From Ruminiclostridium hungatei (GTDB taxonomy: Bacteria > Bacillota > Clostridia > Acetivibrionales > DSM-1351), in assembly GCF_002051585.1 (NCBI RefSeq), contig NZ_MZGX01000014.1, positions 62,001 through 126,000 of the forward strand: a stretch of 64,000 nt of DNA. The letters are read 5' to 3'. A program made the translations under genes and the position numbers. This document shows, one piece after another, positions 8,096 to 17,558 of the stretch; position 1 is the stretch's first letter, and each line of letters begins with the position of its first letter. The notes under the pieces were generated by a model, which was not told where the DNA came from, did not search any database, and saw only the letters and a list, made by a program, of their open reading frames with translations.

Positions 8096-9280
8096 ATGAT
8101 AAAGATTTTGGGATTAGTTATATCCGACAATAATAATAGTGCTTTTAAATCAAAAAGCATGAAGGAAAGCCATAATGTATTAGGACAAAGTATTCAGCAA
8201 TGGTCAGCCTCAAGCATGACAGGCATTACAACTGACATACAGGCCATTACATTTGAAGAATTGGAGAAATTCAGACAACTGGTTGGCAAAGCTGATATGG
8301 TTGTTATTAACTGGGCGGATCAACCTTTAATAGCTTCCGAAACCATTCAAGGCCTTCTGGACAGGCATAAAACGGAAGGAAACAGCGCATCGGCCATATT
8401 TGGAAGTTGCCGGAGAGAAGCCATAAGTGAAGCAGCAATCTATATTTTTAATAGCAGTGAGTTGACGGCAAAACTGGATGCATTGGATGTTCTGAACCTT
8501 TCTAGGGAAGTATTAAAACAAATTTTTCTTTCATTAAAAGATACCAATAAAATTTTATCAGAGGATTATAGGGAATTCCTGGCTGTGACTGACAGGATAG
8601 CACTTGCGGAAGCTGTTTCGGTGCTTAGAGACAGAATCCTCGGGGAAATAATGCTTTCAGGCGTTACAATTATGGATCCTGCATCAACCTATATTGATGC
8701 AAATGTTTATATAGGAGAGGACACTATCATCCTTCCAAATACCATACTGGAAGGTAACACGGCTATTGGCGAGGACTGCACAATCGGGCCGAATTCAAGG
8801 CTCTCAAACTGTAAAATCGGAAATAATGCAGAGGTGGTCAATTCAGTGGCAATTGACAGTTCCGTGGGAGACCAGACCCATGTGGGACCTTTTGCATATC
8901 TGAGACCGGGCAGTATGATTGGAAGTAATGTTAAAATAGGCGATTTCGTAGAAATTAAAAAGGCCGTTATAGGTGACCGTACCAAAATATCACACCTTAC
9001 CTATGTGGGTGATGCCGAAGTGGGATCAAATGTAAACATCGGCTGCGGCGTTGTATTTGTGAATTACGACGGCAAGCACAAGAACAGGACTGTCGTTGGA
9101 GACAATTCCTTCATAGGCTGCAATACAAATCTCGTTTCACCGGTGGTTGTTCATAAGGATGCTTATATAGCAGCAGGTTCTACTATTACCGACGAAGTAC
9201 CTGAGAATTCCCTTGCAATTGCAAGAGAGCGTCAGGTTATAAAGGAAGGCTGGGTAATAAAGAAAAATATGAAACGCTAA
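8096..9280 (+). CDS. glmU: GlmU-like protein: intact acetyltransferase half, eroded uridyltransferase half
   Basis: 394 aa from the ATG at 8096 (an in-frame GTG at 8081 lies inside the probable ribosome-binding site); B. subtilis GlmU is 456 aa. The C-terminal left-handed beta-helix (from about residue 195) looks complete, with acetyltransferase residues in AYLRPGS, FVEIKKAV, SHLTYVGDAE and NYDGKHK. The N-terminal domain lacks the nucleotidyltransferase loop LAAGxGTRMxS (here LVISDNNNSAFKSKS), the GTAHA segment and GDTPLL (here WADQPLI), and is about 60 residues short. It probably makes GlcNAc-1-phosphate but not UDP-GlcNAc. Position between spoVG and prs is the canonical glmU locus. Confidence 0.9.
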   Translation: MIKILGLVISDNNNSAFKSKSMKESHNVLGQSIQQWSASSMTGITTDIQAITFEELEKFRQLVGKADMVVINWADQPLIASETIQGLLDRHKTEGNSASAIFGSCRREAISEAAIYIFNSSELTAKLDALDVLNLSREVLKQIFLSLKDTNKILSEDYREFLAVTDRIALAEAVSVLRDRILGEIMLSGVTIMDPASTYIDANVYIGEDTIILPNTILEGNTAIGEDCTIGPNSRLSNCKIGNNAEVVNSVAIDSSVGDQTHVGPFAYLRPGSMIGSNVKIGDFVEIKKAVIGDRTKISHLTYVGDAEVGSNVNIGCGVVFVNYDGKHKNRTVVGDNSFIGCNTNLVSPVVVHKDAYIAAGSTITDEVPENSLAIARERQVIKEGWVIKKNMKR

Positions 9281-9325
9281 TAAAAATATACCATAAATAA
9301 GTGTGATAAAAAAAGGAGAGTTGAA

Positions 9326-10285
9326 ATGAATTTGCATGGTAAGGACATAAAGATATTTACAGGAAACTCCAACAGGCAATTGGTAAATGAAATTGCTGAA
9401 AAAATCGGTATTCCTGTAGGTGTTGCGAGTGTTGGATGTTTTAGTGACGGGGAAACTGCGGTAAACGTCGGAGAAGTTGTAAGAGGTTCTGACGTATTTA
9501 TTATTCAATCAACCTGTCAGCCTGTAAATGATAACCTGATGGAACTTCTTGTAATGATAGACGCCGTAAAAAGAGCGTCTGCAGGGAGGATAACCGCAGT
9601 AATACCTTACTTCGGCTATGCCAGACAGGACAGAAAGGCCAGAGCCAGAGATCCAATATCAGCAAAGCTGGTTGCAAATCTTTTAACTATTGCCGGAGCC
9701 GACAGGATTCTGACCATGGATCTGCATGCTCCTCAAATTCAGGGGTTCTTTGACATTCCGGTTGACCATCTGCTGGGAGTACCCATTATAGCTGAATATT
9801 TTAAGGAGAAGTTTGCCGGGGAGGACGATGTTGTAGTGGTATCTCCGGACGTGGGAAGCGTTACCAGATCCAGGAAGGTGGCCGAGAGGCTTGATTGTCC
9901 GCTGGCCATTATAGATAAGCGGCGTCCCAAGGCAAATGTATCAGAAGTAATGAACATTATCGGTGATATCAGGAATAAGAAATGTATTCTGGTGGATGAC
10001 CTTATGGATACCGGAGGAACAATAGTAAATGGTGCAAATGCCCTGATGGATGCAGGTGCCAAGGAAATTTATGCCTGTTGTACCCACGCAGTGCTGTCAG
10101 GACCGGCAATCCAGAGGATTCAGGATTCTGCCATAAAAGAGCTGGTTGTACTTAACACTATCACACTTAATGAAGATAAGAAAATAAACAAAATAAAGGC
10201 TTTATCTGTAGCAGGAGTTTTTGCGGAAGCCATTGAGAGAATTTACGGAGACATATCCATAAGCACGCTTTTCACTCAAATATAG
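9326..10285 (+). CDS. prs: Ribose-phosphate pyrophosphokinase
   Basis: 319 aa, full length. It makes PRPP from ribose-5-phosphate and ATP for purine, pyrimidine, NAD, His and Trp synthesis. Motifs: [16 protein letters not shown] near the start, the regulatory [17 protein letters not shown] region, [18 protein letters not shown], the flexible catalytic loop region [11 protein letters not shown], and the PRPP-binding loop [12 protein letters not shown]. It lies 45 bases after glmU and probably shares its transcript, as in Bacillus. PRPP is also the effector of PurR encoded upstream. Confidence 0.97.
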   Translation: MNLHGKDIKIFTGNSNRQLVNEIAEKIGIPVGVASVGCFSDGETAVNVGEVVRGSDVFIIQSTCQPVNDNLMELLVMIDAVKRASAGRITAVIPYFGYARQDRKARARDPISAKLVANLLTIAGADRILTMDLHAPQIQGFFDIPVDHLLGVPIIAEYFKEKFAGEDDVVVVSPDVGSVTRSRKVAERLDCPLAIIDKRRPKANVSEVMNIIGDIRNKKCILVDDLMDTGGTIVNGANALMDAGAKEIYACCTHAVLSGPAIQRIQDSAIKELVVLNTITLNEDKKINKIKALSVAGVFAEAIERIYGDISISTLFTQI

Positions 10286-10346
10286 CTGTTAAAGAATCCG
10301 AGATTGAATGAAGTAATTAATATCATAACATTTGAGAAATACTATG

Positions 10347-10376
10347 GGGCGGTTCGGTTTTTTGAACCGCCCTTTT
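10347..10376 (+). terminator. Intrinsic terminator after prs
   Basis: Stem GGGCGGTTC / GAACCGCCC with an 8-base loop and TTTT tail. Confidence 0.88.
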
Positions 10377-10477
10377 AGACTTGGTTGTCATAAATAGTTT
10401 GTATAATGAATTTGACGGGTAATATAATGAATAGCTGGTGTGCATGACAAGTGCAGCTTGCCGGACAGGAGGAAGCC

Positions 10478-11047
10478 TTGGGAGATATTTTTTTAATTGC
10501 CGGACTGGGCAATCCGGGATCAAAGTACGATAATACCAGACATAATGTAGGTTTTGATACAATTGACTACCTTTCGGGAAAACTTAATATAAAGCTGTCC
10601 AAAATAGGCTTTAAGGGAGTATATGGGGAAGGGGAGCTGGACGGTGTCAGGGTGATTCTGCTAAAACCCCAGACGTATATGAATCTCAGCGGCGAAAGTA
10701 TCAGGGATGTTTCCTCATGGTTCAAGCTGCCTGTGGAAAAGCTTGTGGTCATATATGATGATATTGATTTGGAGCCCGGAAAAATCAGAGTGAGAGCCAA
10801 GGGGAGTTCTGGAACCCATAACGGTATGAAATCCATAATTTACCAGTTGCAATCGGACAATTTCCCGAGAGTGCGTATAGGCATAGGCCGTGCACCTGAA
10901 AAGTGGGACCTTGCGGATTATGTCCTCAGCAAGTTCTCCAGGGAAGACCGGGAGGTTATAAACGAAAGTGTGGCAAGGGCGGCTGATGCGGCCATGGCCA
11001 TAGTTCGAAGCGGTGTTGAAAAAGCCATGAACAGCTATAACAAGTAA
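10478..11047 (+). CDS. pth: Peptidyl-tRNA hydrolase
   Basis: 189 aa from a TTG at 10478, five bases after AGGAGG; the in-frame GTG at 10451 has no ribosome-binding site. Pth releases peptides from tRNA after premature drop-off. Motifs: IAGLGNPGSKYDNTRHNVGF with catalytic His, LLKPQTYMNLSGES, and YDDIDLEPGKIRVRAKGSSG with NGMKSI. It is the spoVC homologue in the conserved prs-pth-mfd order. Its stop codon overlaps an in-frame ATG of mfd. The ctc and fin genes found here in Bacillus are absent. Confidence 0.95.
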   Translation: MGDIFLIAGLGNPGSKYDNTRHNVGFDTIDYLSGKLNIKLSKIGFKGVYGEGELDGVRVILLKPQTYMNLSGESIRDVSSWFKLPVEKLVVIYDDIDLEPGKIRVRAKGSSGTHNGMKSIIYQLQSDNFPRVRIGIGRAPEKWDLADYVLSKFSREDREVINESVARAADAAMAIVRSGVEKAMNSYNK

Positions 11048-11058
11048 TGGAGGAAGAA

Positions 11059-14000
11059 ATGGATTTATTTGCTGACCCACTTTTAAGGCTTGACGAATAC
11101 AAGGCACTGTTGGAGGAGATAAGGGAAAACAGGGTGCCTGTATCCGTACTCGGGCCTTCCGATTCTCAAAAAGTTCATATTGTATACTCCATGCTTACAC
11201 ACTTGCAAAGAAAAGGCCTGTATGTTACTTATAATGAAATGCAGGCCAGGAGGGCCTACGAGGATTTCCAACTATTCCTGGGGGAGGATGTGCTGTATTT
11301 TCCTCCAAAGGAAACCATGCTGTATAATGTAGAGGCCAGGAGCAATGACCTGATTTATCAAAGAGTCAGAACCCTGCTGCGCTGTGTTAAAAATGACTAC
11401 AGGGTTATTGTGCTTCCGGCTGAGGCTCTGATTCAGATGATAGCGCCATTGGAACTGTTTGCCGGAGGAATTATTGAAATTGAGCTGGGAAAGCAGCTTG
11501 TGCTGGAAGAAGTTGCAGCAAGGCTGGTTCATAATGGCTATGAGAGGGTGGAAATTGTAGAGGGCAAGGCTCAGTTCGCCATACGCGGAGGTATAATAGA
11601 CATTTATGCCGTAAACTATGAGCACCCTCTTCGTATAGAACTTTTTGACACGGAAGTGGATTCCATCAGATATTTTGATGAGACCTCCCAGAGGTCCACC
11701 GATTCGGTGGAAGCCTGTGTGGTATCACCTGCCCGGGACGTGGTTTATGAGGCGGGAGCAACTGACAGTATAACAGCCAGGGTAAAGAAGGAATTGAAAG
11801 ATTATGTTAACAAATTGAATAAAAAAGGAAATTCAGAAGCAGTATCCAATATTGTGCGCAGAGTGAATGAAGACCTGGAAAATATGGCCGAGGATCATTA
11901 CTTTGCAGGAATAGACAGGTACCTTCCATATATTCTGGAGAAGCCGCAGTCCATACTGGATTACATCACCGGGGAACCGGTGATTGTTCTTGACGAAACC
12001 GTCAGGATTTCTCAAAGGATCGAGAATGTTTCCCTGGAACAGGAGGAACTGGCAAAAAGCCTGCTTGAAAAGGGTACGATGCTGCCGGGGGGAGCCAGTT
12101 GGACCCACGGCTTTGACGAGATACTGAATAAGATAAGAACCTTCAGATCGGTCACGCTGGCAGCCATAGCTTCGAATAATTCACTCCTGCGTCCCGCGGT
12201 CCAAATATCCATACCCTGCAGGCAGGGGAGCTCCTATCAGAATCACATGGAACTGCTTATAAATGACATACGGCTCCTGAAGGACAGAAACTGCAGGATA
12301 GTGGTTTTGTCGGGCCCCAGCGGAAGAGGTCACAGGCTGGTGGAAACGCTGGCTACAAATGACATAATGTCAAACTACTCCGATGTTTATCAAAAAGATA
12401 TACAGGAAGGTGAAGTGGTTGTAACCCGGGGCAGCCTGCAAAAGGGCTTTGAGTATCCGACCATCGGCTTTGTAGTCATCAGCGACAAGGAGGTTTTCGG
12501 CCAGGACAAACGGATTAAAAAGGCCCGGTCAAAGCACGACGGCAAAAAAATAAAGGCTTTTTCCGACCTGAATGTAGGAGATTTCGTAGTGCATCAGGCA
12601 CATGGAATAGGTCAGTATATCGGAATAGAGAAGCTTGCAGTAGGTGAAATAAAACGTGATTACCTGAAAATACGCTATCAGGAAGGAGCCTTTCTATACA
12701 TTCCCACAAATCAGCTTGACCTGATTCAGAAGTATATAGGAACCGAGGGGAAGACTCCCAAGGTAAACAAGCTTGGGGGCTCTGAATGGGCCAAGACAAA
12801 AAGCCGTGTTAAGGAATCTCTCCGGGAGCTGGCAGGAGAACTTATCAAGCTGTACGCAAAGCGCAAGGCGGAAACAGGGCATGCCTTTGCAATGGATACT
12901 GTCTGGCAAAGGCAGTTTGAAGAACTGTTTCCCTTTGATGAAACCGATGACCAGTTGAAATGCATAGATGAGATAAAGAAGGATATGGAATCTGCAAGGC
13001 TGATGGATAGGCTGCTTTGCGGAGATGTGGGGTATGGCAAGACGGAGGTGGCCATAAGAGCGGTTTTCAAGGCCGTAATGGACGGAAAACAGGTTGCGTA
13101 TCTGGTTCCCACCACCATTCTGGCACAGCAGATATATGAGAACTTTAAAAAGAGGATGACGGATTTTCCCATGACCGTGGATGTGTTGAGCCGTTTCAGG
13201 ACGGCAGCGGAGCAGAAAAAGATAGTTAAGTCTGTGAAAACCGGCAATATTGATATTCTGGTGGGAACTCACAGGCTGCTGCAAAAGGATATAGAGTTTA
13301 AAGACCTGGGACTTCTGGTGGTGGATGAGGAACAGCGCTTCGGCGTCACTCACAAGGAGAAGCTGAAAGCCATAAAGCCCAATGTTGATGTGCTTACCTT
13401 AACAGCCACACCTATTCCCAGGACTCTTCACATGTCACTGGTGGGTATCCGTGACATAAGTGTGCTGGAGGACCCGCCGGAGGAAAGATATCCTGTGCAG
13501 ACTTATGTAATGGAACATAATGCAGAATTGATACGAGACGGCCTTGTAAGGGAACTGGCAAGAAACGGACAGGTTTTCTACCTCTACAACAGGGTCAGGG
13601 GTATAGAATTAAAGGCTGAGGAGCTGAAGCGGCTTGTGCCTGAAGCCAGAATAGCCACAGCCCATGGACAGATGAATGAAAAAGAGCTGGAAGATGTCAT
13701 GTACAGCTTTATAAACGGTGAATTTGATGTGCTGGTTTGTACCACCATAATTGAGTCCGGGCTTGATATGCCCAATGTCAATACGATTGTGGTTGAGGAT
13801 GCGGACAGAATGGGGCTTTCACAGCTATATCAGATTCGTGGACGTGTGGGCCGCTCCAACAGGCTGGCCTACGCCTATATAACCTATAGAAAGGACAAGG
13901 CACTGTCTGAAATTGCCGAAAAGCGGCTACAGGCGATTAAGGAATTCACCGAATTTGGTTCGGGCTTCAGAATAGCCATGAGAGACCTGGAAATCAGAGG

Positions 14001-14583
14001 GGCAGGAAACCTTTTGGGCCCTGAGCAGCACGGGCATATGGAAACGGTGGGTTACGAGATGTACTGCAAGCTGCTGGAGGAGGCCGTGCACGAGATAAGC
14101 GGTGATTCGGCAGCGCCCCTTGATGAGGAAATGTCCATTGATATCAATGTAAGCGCATATATTGATGATGAATATATCAGTTCGGAAGAACTAAAAATTG
14201 ACATGTATAAAAAGATTGCAAATATACAGAATGAAAATGATGTAATTGATATCAGGGATGAATTGATAGACCGCTATGGGGACATTCCGGAGGAAGTTGA
14301 GAGCCTGATGGATATTGCATATATAAAGGTACTGGCCCGGCAATGCAGTTTCTCCAGTATTACGCAGAAGGAGGAAACGGTTATTTTCCAACTGAATAAA
14401 TCTGCGGTGGCTCTTCCAATGTATCTTGGCAAGCTCATGGACAAATACCCCAGGAGGATAATGCTCAATGCCGGAAGCAGTCCGTATATAAGCTTCAGAC
14501 TGAATAATACCGCCGGCAGAGAAATTTTGGCAAATATTAAGATTTTATTACATGACATTATTAAATTGCAGTCTGACCAATAA
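11059..14583 (+). CDS. mfd: Transcription-repair coupling factor Mfd
   Basis: 1174 aa from ATG 11059, which has GGAGG five bases upstream; an in-frame ATG overlapping the pth stop (11047) is less likely. Mfd displaces RNA polymerase stalled at DNA lesions and recruits UvrA. Domains: UvrB-like D1/D2 (about 1-330), the RNA-polymerase-interacting CarD-like region (about 500-570, GDFVVHQAHGIGQYIGIE), the RecG-like translocase with Walker A GDVGYGKTEVA and DEEQ box VVDEEQRFGV, motif TATPIPRTL, and a C-terminal TRCF domain. Length is normal. Confidence 0.97.
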   Translation: MDLFADPLLRLDEYKALLEEIRENRVPVSVLGPSDSQKVHIVYSMLTHLQRKGLYVTYNEMQARRAYEDFQLFLGEDVLYFPPKETMLYNVEARSNDLIYQRVRTLLRCVKNDYRVIVLPAEALIQMIAPLELFAGGIIEIELGKQLVLEEVAARLVHNGYERVEIVEGKAQFAIRGGIIDIYAVNYEHPLRIELFDTEVDSIRYFDETSQRSTDSVEACVVSPARDVVYEAGATDSITARVKKELKDYVNKLNKKGNSEAVSNIVRRVNEDLENMAEDHYFAGIDRYLPYILEKPQSILDYITGEPVIVLDETVRISQRIENVSLEQEELAKSLLEKGTMLPGGASWTHGFDEILNKIRTFRSVTLAAIASNNSLLRPAVQISIPCRQGSSYQNHMELLINDIRLLKDRNCRIVVLSGPSGRGHRLVETLATNDIMSNYSDVYQKDIQEGEVVVTRGSLQKGFEYPTIGFVVISDKEVFGQDKRIKKARSKHDGKKIKAFSDLNVGDFVVHQAHGIGQYIGIEKLAVGEIKRDYLKIRYQEGAFLYIPTNQLDLIQKYIGTEGKTPKVNKLGGSEWAKTKSRVKESLRELAGELIKLYAKRKAETGHAFAMDTVWQRQFEELFPFDETDDQLKCIDEIKKDMESARLMDRLLCGDVGYGKTEVAIRAVFKAVMDGKQVAYLVPTTILAQQIYENFKKRMTDFPMTVDVLSRFRTAAEQKKIVKSVKTGNIDILVGTHRLLQKDIEFKDLGLLVVDEEQRFGVTHKEKLKAIKPNVDVLTLTATPIPRTLHMSLVGIRDISVLEDPPEERYPVQTYVMEHNAELIRDGLVRELARNGQVFYLYNRVRGIELKAEELKRLVPEARIATAHGQMNEKELEDVMYSFINGEFDVLVCTTIIESGLDMPNVNTIVVEDADRMGLSQLYQIRGRVGRSNRLAYAYITYRKDKALSEIAEKRLQAIKEFTEFGSGFRIAMRDLEIRGAGNLLGPEQHGHMETVGYEMYCKLLEEAVHEISGDSAAPLDEEMSIDINVSAYIDDEYISSEELKIDMYKKIANIQNENDVIDIRDELIDRYGDIPEEVESLMDIAYIKVLARQCSFSSITQKEETVIFQLNKSAVALPMYLGKLMDKYPRRIMLNAGSSPYISFRLNNTAGREILANIKILLHDIIKLQSDQ

Positions 14584-14669
14584 TTGAATATAATTGTAAC
14601 AGTAGTGTTTTGCAAAAGTTAAGTTTGTACAAGCATTGTTTACTAATACAAAACGGGGAGCGATTACCT

Positions 14670-15767
14670 TTGGAAAATGAAAATGCAATTGTAAAAAAGA
14701 AATCAAAAGGCCTATTAATAGGTATCATTGCTGCAGCAGTAATCATTATAGCAGCCGCAGCGGTTCTCTTTGTACTCAAGCCGTGGTCAGTAGATGTAGC
14801 AACAGTCGATAATTTAAAAGTTACAAAATATGAGTATACTTTTTTTACTAAATTTGGTATGAACCAGTTTATTTCAACTAACAACCTCACAACCACAACA
14901 ACGCCCGAGACCTACAAGTGGGATACCAAAAAGGGCACCGAGACAGCAAAGGATGCAGTAAAGAAAAGTACTTTAGAGCAGATACAGGAATTCAAGATTC
15001 AGCTCATAAAGGCAAAGGAAGCAGGATATAAGCTTGATTCCAAGGATTTGGAAAATATAGACGCAGCAATTAACGAGCAGATTACCAACTATGGCAGCAG
15101 AAATGCTGCTGAAACCGGAGTGAAAAACGATTACGGTGTTACCTTGTCCGAGTTGAAGGACATATACAAGGATTTGACACTTGCACAAAAGTACCGTGAT
15201 TCCATTACAAGCAAAGTAATAGTTTCTGATGACGATGTCAAGAAGTATTATGATGACAACAAGACGAATTTTGACAAGGTTACTGTAACACATATCCTTA
15301 TTTCTACTCTTGACAGTAACACTCAGGCTCCTGTAAGTGCAGGAAAAAAAGCAGAGGCCAAGAAAAGGGCTGATGAGCTCCTTGCCAAGGTCAGGGCAGG
15401 AGAGGATATCACGGCTTTAGCCGAGGCAAATTCTGAAGATCCTGGTGTTACCCAGAACAAGGGCGAATATACCTTTGGAAAAGGGGAAATGGTACCTTCC
15501 TTTGAAGAGTGGGCCTTTAAGGATCATAAGGCAGGGGATTCAGATATAGTGGAATCCGACTACGGCTATCATGTAATGCAGTTCCATAAAAGAGTTCCAA
15601 CTCCTTTTGATGATTTGAAGGAGAATATAAAGTCATCACTTCTGGCACAGAAGCAAAGCGAAGAATTTACCAAGAAGATTGATGAACTTAAGAAAGACAA
15701 CAAGTATGCCATAAAGACAAAGGATGATGTTATCGCCAAGGTTGACAAGACTCTTTACAAAATATAA
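14670..15767 (+). CDS. Membrane-anchored parvulin-type peptidyl-prolyl isomerase (PrsA/SurA-like)
   Basis: 365 aa from a TTG at 14670, nine bases after GGGGAG. A lysine-rich start is followed by one membrane segment (residues about 14-36, ending VLFVLKPW), so it is anchored outside the membrane rather than being a PrsA lipoprotein; no lipobox Cys is seen. A helical chaperone region precedes a parvulin domain (about 215-320) with VTHILIS, SEDPGVTQNKGEYTFGKG and VESDYGYHVMQFHKR. It would help fold exported proteins. It replaces nothing conserved in Bacillus between mfd and spoVT. Confidence 0.85.
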   Translation: MENENAIVKKKSKGLLIGIIAAAVIIIAAAAVLFVLKPWSVDVATVDNLKVTKYEYTFFTKFGMNQFISTNNLTTTTTPETYKWDTKKGTETAKDAVKKSTLEQIQEFKIQLIKAKEAGYKLDSKDLENIDAAINEQITNYGSRNAAETGVKNDYGVTLSELKDIYKDLTLAQKYRDSITSKVIVSDDDVKKYYDDNKTNFDKVTVTHILISTLDSNTQAPVSAGKKAEAKKRADELLAKVRAGEDITALAEANSEDPGVTQNKGEYTFGKGEMVPSFEEWAFKDHKAGDSDIVESDYGYHVMQFHKRVPTPFDDLKENIKSSLLAQKQSEEFTKKIDELKKDNKYAIKTKDDVIAKVDKTLYKI

Positions 15768-15803
15768 GGTTTGTCAATATTGTTAACACATATGGGTCAG
15801 TAA

Positions 15804-15833
15804 AAAGAATCACGCAAGTGATTCTTTTTTTAT
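15804..15833 (+). terminator. Intrinsic terminator after the parvulin gene
   Basis: Stem AAAGAATCAC / GTGATTCTTT with a GCAA tetraloop and long T run. Confidence 0.9.
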
Positions 15834-15921
15834 TATTTAACCTGCCTTTCCAATAATGTATAAAAAATCATCAACTTTACAATACTATGACTAAAATAAC
15901 CTATTAAGGAGGTAATATAAT

Positions 15922-16476
15922 TTGAAAGCAACTGGAATAGTTAGACGTATTGACGATTTAGGTAGAGTTGTAATACCGAAGGAAATAAGAAGAACCCTGA
16001 GAATCAGGGAGGGTGATCCCCTGGAGATATTTACCGACAAGGAGGGGGAGGTAATTCTTAAGAAGTACTCTCCAATAGGTGAATTAAGTGACTTTGCAAC
16101 TCAGTATGCGGAATCACTGCATAAAACCAGCGGACACATTACCTGTATTACTGATAGAGACACTGTTATTGCTGTTTCAGGTGCATCTAAGAAAGAATTT
16201 TTAGAGAAACAACTGAGCAGTGATGTAGAAAAAACAATTGAGGAAAAGACTACGTTACTTATAAAGTCTCCGGAAGAAAAGGCAATCACTATATTGGCAG
16301 ATGAAAACGGAGAAAGAAAGTATGCCTCACAGGTTGTTTCTCCGATAATATCCGAGGGTGATCCAATTGGAGCTGTAATTATGCTTTCTACAGATTCCAA
16401 TGTAAAGATGGGAGAAGTTGAGGCCAAGCTGGCTCAATCCGCTGCAAGCTTTTTAGGAAGACAGATGGAACAATAA
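15922..16476 (+). CDS. spoVT: Stage V sporulation transcription factor SpoVT
   Basis: 184 aa from a TTG at 15922 after AAGGAGGT. Residues 1-50 form the AbrB-type swapped-hairpin DNA-binding domain (GIVRRIDDLGRVVIPKEIRR) and residues 60-184 a GAF-like effector domain. In Bacillus it adjusts sigma-G-dependent forespore genes. It lies in the conserved mfd-spoVT-mazG segment. The short size and C-terminal GAF domain separate it from AbrB, which has only the first domain. Confidence 0.95.
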   Translation: MKATGIVRRIDDLGRVVIPKEIRRTLRIREGDPLEIFTDKEGEVILKKYSPIGELSDFATQYAESLHKTSGHITCITDRDTVIAVSGASKKEFLEKQLSSDVEKTIEEKTTLLIKSPEEKAITILADENGERKYASQVVSPIISEGDPIGAVIMLSTDSNVKMGEVEAKLAQSAASFLGRQMEQ

Positions 16477-16529
16477 GTATTCTATTCGATAGGTTATTTT
16501 AAAATTCAGTTGTGAAATGAAAGTTCAAA

Positions 16530-16566
16530 AAATGGGGAAGATTGTAAAACAGTCTTCCCATTTATT
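16530..16566 (+). terminator. Intrinsic terminator after spoVT
   Basis: Stem AATGGGGAAGATTG / CAGTCTTCCCATTT (one G-T pair), 5-base loop. Confidence 0.8.
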
Positions 16567-16588
16567 ATGCCACCCGCAGTTTATTGTG

Positions 16589-16616
16589 TTGACAATAAAT
16601 ACATAATATGTATAAT
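16589..16616 (+). promoter_or_regulatory. Strong sigma-A promoter upstream of ssb
   Basis: TTGACA (16589-16594), 16-base spacer, TATAAT (16611-16616). Transcription would begin near 16623, giving a leader of about 380 bases before the ssb start at 17003. Confidence 0.75.
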
Positions 16617-16622
16617 TATATT

Positions 16623-17002
16623 ATAAGTTTTATGATTCTTTCATGGCATCTCTGCCATAATGTTTTCCAGAGTATTTTTAAAAAAATGATTATTTCGGGT
16701 TTTATATTTTTGCATACCCGTGGATTTTAAGTTTTTCTTTATTTTTCGCCCGTCACCACCGGGGTTTCCGGCCATACTTTTATTTAAGCGGTTACTTGAC
16801 CATCAGCTTAAAATTTTCGGCAGTCATAAAGTCAATTACGGTTGAAGTCTTGCCCTTCCAGGGCAATATGTGCTTTCAAGCATTTTGTCTTGAAGGTTTC
16901 AAAGGCTTGGGTCTTAAGTCTGTACTTCAGGAAACTGACTTTATGAACATGCCGGGATGTAATGAATATATTTATGCTCCCTCTGGAGCAAAGGAGGTTT
17001 GT
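16623..17002 (+). ncRNA. Candidate structured 5' leader of ssb
   Basis: This 380-base stretch has no convincing ORF with a ribosome-binding site. It contains several paired segments: ATGGCA/TGCCAT with loop TCTC (about 16643-16658), CGGGT/ACCCG, and a perfect 11-bp long-range pair TCATAAAGTCA (16824-16834) with TGACTTTATGA (16936-16946). That pair encloses hairpins GCCCT/AGGGC and CTTTCAAG/CTTGAAGG. A last hairpin GCTCC-CTCT-GGAGC (16976-16989) touches the Shine-Dalgarno AAGGAGG (16991-16997). This architecture suggests a cis-regulatory RNA; I do not recognise a known riboswitch class. Confidence 0.45.
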
Positions 17003-17401
17003 ATGAACAATGTTAGTCTCGTAGGAAGATTGACCAGGGATGTTGAGCTGCGCTATACTGCAAAGAAGACAACGGCGGTAGGTTCGTTTGTGCTGGCTGT
17101 GGACAGGGACCCCAAGAAAGGAGTTGCTGAAAAGTCCACAGATTTCATCCCAATTGTAGTTTGGGGGAAAACTGCGGAATTTGCGGGCAAATACTTTGCA
17201 AAGGGCCACAGGGTGGCGTTGCAGGGGAGTATTCACACAAGAACGTGGGAAGACGAGCAAAAAAGTAAACACTATGTTACGGAGGTTATTGCAGAGAAAG
17301 TCTTTTTTGCTGATGCAAAATACAGAGAATTGGATGTCGAGGACAACCTCGAACCCGACTCCGGCCAAGGGGAGGAAGCCTCCGGCCAGGAGGCAGTTTA
17401 A
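17003..17401 (+). CDS. ssb: Single-stranded DNA-binding protein (short, without the usual acidic tip)
   Basis: 132 aa from ATG 17003 after AAGGAGG. The OB-fold (residues 1-105) is clear: NNVSLVGRLTRDVELRYT, FVLAVDRD, FIPIVVWGKTAEFAGKYF, GSIHTRTWEDEQ. SSB coats single-stranded DNA in replication and repair. The C-terminal tail is short and ends EEASGQEAV, not the DDxIPF tip by which SSB recruits partners. It may be a secondary SSB like B. subtilis SsbB, with the main one elsewhere. It is not in the Bacillus version of this gene block. Confidence 0.92.
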   Translation: MNNVSLVGRLTRDVELRYTAKKTTAVGSFVLAVDRDPKKGVAEKSTDFIPIVVWGKTAEFAGKYFAKGHRVALQGSIHTRTWEDEQKSKHYVTEVIAEKVFFADAKYRELDVEDNLEPDSGQGEEASGQEAV

Positions 17402-17424
17402 AAATATATTTCATCATTTGCCAA

Positions 17425-17476
17425 AAGCGGGCAAAACCATACGTCTTCGGGCTGTATGGTTCTGCCTGCTTTTTTG
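17425..17476 (+). terminator. Intrinsic terminator after ssb
   Basis: Long stem from AAGCGGGCAAAACCATAC pairing with GTATGGTTCTGCCTGCTT (one mismatch), followed by T5. Confidence 0.85.
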
Positions 17477-17558
17477 TGCAGTAAATATTATACCATCCTC
17501 CTGCTTCCTGTGGACAGGACTTAATATGGGTACTTGTTGCAAGGTGGAAAGAAGTAGT

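Noticed and set aside
12694-13353. 219-codon minus-strand frame within mfd
   Set aside because: Shadow of the helicase core of Mfd; no initiation signals.
16623-17002. Known riboswitch (purine, SAM, TPP, c-di-GMP, preQ1) upstream of ssb
   Set aside because: No conserved core of these classes could be matched by eye; only the generic structure is claimed.
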